A DNA stretch of 8,668 nt from the NCBI GenBank assembly GCA_016839955.1, contig JAEOTI010000358.1:1-8668 (forward strand). The letters are read 5' to 3'. The notes under the pieces were generated by a model that worked only from the letters and a program-made list of their open reading frames with translations, did not search any database and had not been told where the DNA came from. Positions 4,748 to 8,668 of this stretch are shown here, piece after piece. The first letter of the stretch is position 1, and each line of letters begins with the position of its first letter. The translations under genes and the position numbers were made by a program. The DNA comes from Candidatus Hodarchaeota archaeon (lineage in GTDB: Archaea > Asgardarchaeota > Heimdallarchaeia > Hodarchaeales > YT1-057).

Positions 4748-7700
4748 TTATCTTAATTTAGATTTGTTTAAAGAAGCTTGAAGCTTTTTCAGTTCTTCAT
4801 TCCTGAATTCTCGATCATGAGGAAAAAGTTCAGAATTTTCCTGTAAATTGAGCCATTCTAAGTTCGTTAAGTCACCTAAGGAATCGGGGAATTTTACCAA
4901 CTGATTCATTGATAGATCTAGATATTTTAGGTTGGATAGGTCACCAGTGGATTCTGGAAGCTGCGATAACTGATTGTTGGCTAGACCCAACCTTTCTAAA
5001 TTTAGCAAGTTACCAAACGACTCGGGGAGCTTGGTTATCAGGTTGTTTGACAGTTCTAGTGATGTTAAGTTTGACAGACCACAAATTGATTGTGGAAGCT
5101 GCGTTAATTGATTGTTAGATAAATCCAGATCAAACAATACGAGATGGTCAAGACAATCTGGAAGGTGAGTCATCTGATTGTATGATAGATCTATTGATTC
5201 CAAATTATATAGCTCACTAATGGATTCTGGCAAAATTGTCAAATTATTGCGACGCAAATCCAGGGTTATCAGGTTTATTAGGTTACCAAACGACTCAGGG
5301 AGCTGCGACAACTGATTGCGGGACAAATCTAGATGTTCAAGGTTTGATAAATTTTTAAACGAGTTGGGTAACAGTTGTAATTGATTTCGAGATAAATACA
5401 GGGTTGTTAGTCGTATCAGGTTACTAAATGACTCGGGGAGCTGTGTCAACTGATTGCGGGATAAGTCTAGATAATCGAGGTTTGTCAGATTTCCAAATGA
5501 ATTAGGGAGCTGAGTCAGCTGATTGTGACTCAATTGTAGAAGATCAAGGTTTATTAGATTTCCAAATGACTTGGGAAGCTGTGATAACTGATTGTGAGAT
5601 AATTCTAGAGAGTCAAGGCTCGTTAGATTCCCAAATGAGTCAGGGAGCTGTTGTAACTGATTGGAAAACAAATTTAGATAATAAAGATTTGTTAAATTCC
5701 CAAACGAGTCAGGGAGTTGCGTCAACTGATTTAATCCCAAAGATAACCTTTGGAGGTTTGAAAAGCTACCCAACCAATCAGGAAGCTTTTGGAATTGATT
5801 ATCTGCGAGTGAAAATTCTCGGAGCTCAACCAAATTACTAAAGGAATTAGGGAGCTGCGGTAACTGGTTACCACCGAGGTCGAAAACTTTGAGATTACAT
5901 AAGCTACCCAACCAGATAGGAAGTTGTTGTAATTGATTACTTTTTAGATTTAGCTCTTGAAGTTCTTGAAGCCCCCTTAACAAAGGAGGAACATGCGAAA
6001 GAGAAAGTCGTGTAAAATTAATCTTTAACAAAGATTTTTTTTCAATGTCAAATCGGTAAATAATTTCCCCCCATGTTGTCGGAGGAAGTAAAAATGGTTC
6101 GAAAATTGAAATAAGATCAAGATTTAAGCTTGGAGTGTCCTGTAAGCGTATGACCAATTCTTCTCGAGTAATCGGCCAACCAAACTCTTTAAAAAGATCA
6201 AATCCATGGCCAAGACCACTATAACTCCTTCCAAGAAGTTCAAGAAGAGTTTCTTTTTCCTTGTCGATCTCTGACCAAAGCTTAAAGGCAAGTCTAATAT
6301 GAAGAAAATCAATTTTCTTAAGGGGATCAGAGAACTTTTCAAGAGGTTGTGGTGGTAACAATCTTATTCCTTCTCTCTTAGGAAATACCCAATCCTTAAC
6401 CATATCAATTAAAGAGTCCTCCCAGTGATGCTCATCACCTAAGATAGCAATGAGCAATTGTTTCTGTTCCTTTGTAGATTCCTTTAATACATGTATTACT
6501 TCTTTTAATGGCACTGGATTTCCATTATATAAAAGAAAGAGGGCAGCGAATAACCAGTAGATAATTTTCGGTATATTTTTTTCTTTAAAGAATTCTATTA
6601 TTCTTTTTTCCAAATCCCCGATGATTACACCAACTTCCCACGGGCTATTAATTGAATCCCAGTCTAGGATAGTTGGTTTATTATAACCAGTCACATCTAC
6701 TGCCCAATGACTCCATACTCTAAAAAAAGGTTCAATTCCAGCCCATTCCTGTCTATAATTTATGATACTTTGTTGATAAGTTGCTGACAGCCAAATCTGT
6801 TTATAGTTAGATTCTTCCTGAAATGATGGAGTTGTATATCCACCGAGCCACCACGTGATTGATTTGAAACGGTCACCGATTAAATTACTGAAATTTTCCC
6901 TATTCTCCTTTGCTTTATGGTGAAGATCATCGAATATTAACAGTAATGGTTTGTTATTCACATCTTTAATCCTTTCTTCTAATAAATTTCCCAAGTTACT
7001 CCATTGTTTGAAAGTCATGTCAGATGAACTGTAACAATAAAGAATTTCTCCTTGAAGATTTTCTTTTTTCCATAATGCCGCCAGATAAAGCAGTTTTCGG
7101 CTTTTTCCTGTACCTGACTCCGCAAAAACTGCCGCACGACCATCATTCCTTAAACTTTGCCAGAAAGGGTTGATAGCTATATCCAACGGGGGAACAGTTA
7201 TCAAAGTATCAGCAAGATAATTATTCGAAAGACCCCGAATACCATTAAAGAGTAAAACAAGCCGTGATTCAATCCAACGCTTACTGTCTTCTTCAGAAAC
7301 TACTGGTTGCCACTTTTTATTCCATTCTGTAATCCATGATTCAGGTGTTTGAAATCCTGATATTGGTGGTGGAAGATCTTCAATATTGAGTGTTGTTGGT
7401 ACTGAGGAATAGCAAACCTTCTCATAGCTTGGAAGTTCCCATTCTAAAGCTGTGAAGAAATCTTGTAGTCCAAATTGTTGGACAACATCATTGATAGTAG
7501 ATTCGATCCTCTCAAATTCAGAATTTGGAAGAAAGATACTCATCGCTTTTATAGGTTCTAAATTCTTGTCATGATCCTCTTCATATTCAAAAGCAAACCA
7601 TAAGCATAATAAGACTGTAATTGAACAAAAAAACTTCTGAATACTTGGAATAGTCTCATCGGAAGAAAAGAACGTATTTTGTTCAAACCGATAGAAGCTT

Positions 7701-8614
7701 TGATCTTTTTCATTTAAAATAAAAGCGTTATCATCGGTTACTCCGCAAATCCATTGCAGGTTTAGCGGATCAATTACTTTTTTTACTTTTTTAGCATATT
7801 TATCATCAATAATATATGCTTCAGGTATTTTGGGGTGTCTAATATCTGTAGAACGATGAACAATAAAATCCTTTTTATGATTCACTCGATCATAAAAATT
7901 CCGTGAATTAGACGGATCCAGCAAAATTGCCTGAAGTAAAAAGTTCTTTGAGATCCATAATTTCTGATAATGAGAGTAACAGAATACAAAAGCTAGAAGT
8001 AGCTCTAGATGATAAGGATTCGTAGCGACATCCCTAATTCGTTTGTCTTTACGAAAAACTGACTGATCCTGACTCAAATAAATGCCAAGAACCTCTAGAA
8101 GCATTTCTTTTGCTTTTAAGAAGAGTGTATGTACGGTCTCAGTCTTAGGACTTCCTACTTGAATGATCTCAAATGGATTTTGCTTGAACAGGAATGTAGC
8201 ATGTTTTTTTGTTAAAAATTCCTGCAATTTCTCCCAATATGTATTTTGAAAATCAGAAATCCCCTGTAATATTAGCTGATGATGACCTTCATGATGAACT
8301 GTGTCAATGTACCTTCTTTGAAATTTTTGCAACCAAACCAATAAGTGCTCTTTTGTAAAAGATCTTAGAGGATTTCTTGTGTTAGCAACAATTTCATCAC
8401 TATAAAAAATTTTAAACAAAAATTGAATAGTCTGTTGCCGGTCGACGACATTCAGTCCTATACCTAAGAGTTTTCTGAGGGATTTTACATATTCTTGATC
8501 CTTCACCAGTTCTATCCCCATTATGAGATTTTTTTTATTTGTGAGATGTGCGCGAAATTCGCATTTGAATTTTTTTGACCATAACGGGGAGATAGGAGAA
8601 CAATAATCCGACAA
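4748..8614 (-). CDS. Large NOD-like-receptor-type protein: unknown N-terminal region, P-loop NTPase, leucine-rich repeats
   Basis: The protein has 1288 residues from the TTG at 8614. An in-frame ATG at 8521 (residue 32) is an equally good start, giving 1257; neither has a Shine-Dalgarno sequence. Residues about 35-480 match no family I know and hold a histidine-rich stretch, VHHEGHH (106-112). The NTPase follows: Walker A is AESGTGKS (498-505), with A where the first glycine is usual, and Walker B is LLLIFDD (557-563). After it comes a helical region (about 680-870) that could hold a winged-helix and linker, then 17 leucine-rich repeats (874-1263), and a short basic cap. No signal peptide or membrane segment is clear, so it is probably cytoplasmic. 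NTPase-plus-LRR order is that of STAND/NLR switches, which typically sense a ligand with the repeats and oligomerise on ATP binding. A role in antiviral defence or signalling is inference. Confidence 0.85.
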   Translation of the reverse strand: MSDYCSPISPLWSKKFKCEFRAHLTNKKNLIMGIELVKDQEYVKSLRKLLGIGLNVVDRQQTIQFLFKIFYSDEIVANTRNPLRSFTKEHLLVWLQKFQRRYIDTVHHEGHHQLILQGISDFQNTYWEKLQEFLTKKHATFLFKQNPFEIIQVGSPKTETVHTLFLKAKEMLLEVLGIYLSQDQSVFRKDKRIRDVATNPYHLELLLAFVFCYSHYQKLWISKNFLLQAILLDPSNSRNFYDRVNHKKDFIVHRSTDIRHPKIPEAYIIDDKYAKKVKKVIDPLNLQWICGVTDDNAFILNEKDQSFYRFEQNTFFSSDETIPSIQKFFCSITVLLCLWFAFEYEEDHDKNLEPIKAMSIFLPNSEFERIESTINDVVQQFGLQDFFTALEWELPSYEKVCYSSVPTTLNIEDLPPPISGFQTPESWITEWNKKWQPVVSEEDSKRWIESRLVLLFNGIRGLSNNYLADTLITVPPLDIAINPFWQSLRNDGRAAVFAESGTGKSRKLLYLAALWKKENLQGEILYCYSSSDMTFKQWSNLGNLLEERIKDVNNKPLLLIFDDLHHKAKENRENFSNLIGDRFKSITWWLGGYTTPSFQEESNYKQIWLSATYQQSIINYRQEWAGIEPFFRVWSHWAVDVTGYNKPTILDWDSINSPWEVGVIIGDLEKRIIEFFKEKNIPKIIYWLFAALFLLYNGNPVPLKEVIHVLKESTKEQKQLLIAILGDEHHWEDSLIDMVKDWVFPKREGIRLLPPQPLEKFSDPLKKIDFLHIRLAFKLWSEIDKEKETLLELLGRSYSGLGHGFDLFKEFGWPITREELVIRLQDTPSLNLDLISIFEPFLLPPTTWGEIIYRFDIEKKSLLKINFTRLSLSHVPPLLRGLQELQELNLKSNQLQQLPIWLGSLCNLKVFDLGGNQLPQLPNSFSNLVELREFSLADNQFQKLPDWLGSFSNLQRLSLGLNQLTQLPDSFGNLTNLYYLNLFSNQLQQLPDSFGNLTSLDSLELSHNQLSQLPKSFGNLINLDLLQLSHNQLTQLPNSFGNLTNLDYLDLSRNQLTQLPESFSNLIRLTTLYLSRNQLQLLPNSFKNLSNLEHLDLSRNQLSQLPESFGNLINLITLDLRRNNLTILPESISELYNLESIDLSYNQMTHLPDCLDHLVLFDLDLSNNQLTQLPQSICGLSNLTSLELSNNLITKLPESFGNLLNLERLGLANNQLSQLPESTGDLSNLKYLDLSMNQLVKFPDSLGDLTNLEWLNLQENSELFPHDREFRNEELKKLQASLNKSKLR
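4826..5995 (-). repeat. Tandem leucine-rich-repeat coding array, about 17 units of 69 bases
   Basis: The encoded unit is 23 residues, with consensus LPxSFGNLxNLxxLxLSxNQLxQ. Units begin at residues 874 (degenerate), 898, 921, 944, 967, 990, 1013, 1036, 1059, 1082, 1105, 1128, 1151, 1173, 1196, 1219 and 1242. The unit starting at 1151 is one residue short. The central units (967-1127) are the most alike and keep SFGNL or a close variant. The flanking units diverge, with WLG near the start and DCLDHL, SICGL and STGDL near the end. At the DNA level the similarity shows as regularly spaced GGGAGCTG-like words on the + strand. Such tracts bind proteins or other ligands and can expand or contract by recombination. 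Confidence 0.88.
7100..7126 (-). other. Walker A motif region of the NTPase
   Basis: These codons specify FAESGTGKS (residues 497-505). The lysine-serine pair that holds the nucleotide phosphates and magnesium is intact. The first glycine of the GxxxxGKS pattern is alanine. With LLLIFDD 52 residues further on, this supports a working P-loop NTPase. Confidence 0.8.
8552..8562. repeat. Short G+C-rich palindrome between the two possible starts of the NTPase-LRR gene
   Basis: GCGAA-A-TTCGC is a perfect inverted repeat with a single central base, in otherwise A+T-rich sequence. It lies 30 bases upstream of the ATG at 8521. If translation starts there, the palindrome is in the leader and could bind a regulator. 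If translation starts at the TTG at 8614, it is simply coding sequence. Confidence 0.3.
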
Positions 8615-8631
8615 TAATATGATTATTATTG
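8601..8631. promoter_or_regulatory. Inverted repeat at the upstream end of the NTPase-LRR gene
   Basis: CAATAATA (8612-8619) and TATTATTG (8624-8631) form a perfect 8-base inverted repeat around TGAT. A further direct copy of CAATAAT lies at 8601-8607. The site overlaps the TTG start at 8614 and would lie about 90 bases upstream of the ATG start at 8521. That makes it a candidate operator or promoter core if the ATG is the true start. All of it is A+T-rich, so chance is possible. Confidence 0.35.
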
Positions 8632-8668
8632 AACAAGAGAGGTAATGAAAACATTCGACGAAAAATGA

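Noticed and set aside
4909..5118. Open frame on the + strand opposite the LRR array
   Set aside because: It is a by-product of the 69-base repeats read backwards; its sequence repeats with the array.
5566..5841. Second open frame on the + strand opposite the LRR array
   Set aside because: Same reason: repeated words such as TDW/TDL follow the LRR period and there is no independent start signal.
4826..5995. Regular DNA repeats resembling a CRISPR array
   Set aside because: The 69-base period is an exact multiple of three, stays in frame, and encodes leucine-rich repeats; there are no constant repeats with unrelated spacers.
6124..6342. Open frame of 72 codons on the minus strand inside the NTPase-LRR gene
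   Set aside because: It is an alternative frame on the same strand within the long, continuous coding sequence.
8645..8668. Tiny frame ATG...TGA (MKTFDEK) preceded by GAGAGG
   Set aside because: Only seven codons at the window edge. The ribosome-site-like GAGAGG is suggestive of a divergent gene or leader peptide, but the following sequence is not available.

Overview
The window is A+T-rich (roughly two thirds A+T by eye). It holds four long, well-supported genes and a gene remnant at the left edge. Several genes open with TTG. One has a strong purine-rich ribosome site, while others have none and instead lie below TATA-like boxes. With the low G+C, the leucine-rich-repeat protein and the IS605-type TnpB, this points weakly to an archaeon, perhaps of the Asgard group, but a low-G+C bacterium is not excluded. 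No rRNA, tRNA or housekeeping gene is present to settle it.

Layout from left to right: (1) positions 1-347, the C-terminal half of an RNase III-like domain on the + strand, split between two reading frames that meet at an ATGA overlap. (2) 439-1542 on the - strand, a protein with an N-terminal AlbA_2 (Schlafen-type) domain and an unfamiliar, probably beta-rich C-terminal part. (3) 1543-1903, a non-coding stretch with a TATA-like box flanked by a small perfect inverted repeat, and probably the left part of a mobile element. (4) 1904-3127 on the + strand, a full-length TnpB of the IS605/IS1341 type, with no tnpA in the window. Its 3' end and the sequence after it are rich in stem-loops, as expected for an omega RNA. 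(5) 3409-4560 on the + strand, an unrecognised membrane protein with about six hydrophobic segments. It is preceded by two stacked inverted repeats. (6) 4748-8614 on the - strand, a very large protein: an N-terminal region of about 480 residues with no recognised domain, a P-loop NTPase of probable STAND type, a helical region, and about 17 leucine-rich repeats.

No two genes form an obvious operon. The AlbA_2 gene and tnpB are divergent, and the membrane gene and the NTPase-LRR gene converge. The most interesting object is the NTPase-LRR protein, whose domain order matches NOD-like receptors (effector region, NTPase, LRR sensor). Together with an AlbA_2 protein, an unknown membrane protein and a transposon-type nuclease gene, the window looks like accessory, possibly defence-related, DNA. 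That reading is inference from domain types and has no functional support in the sequence itself.
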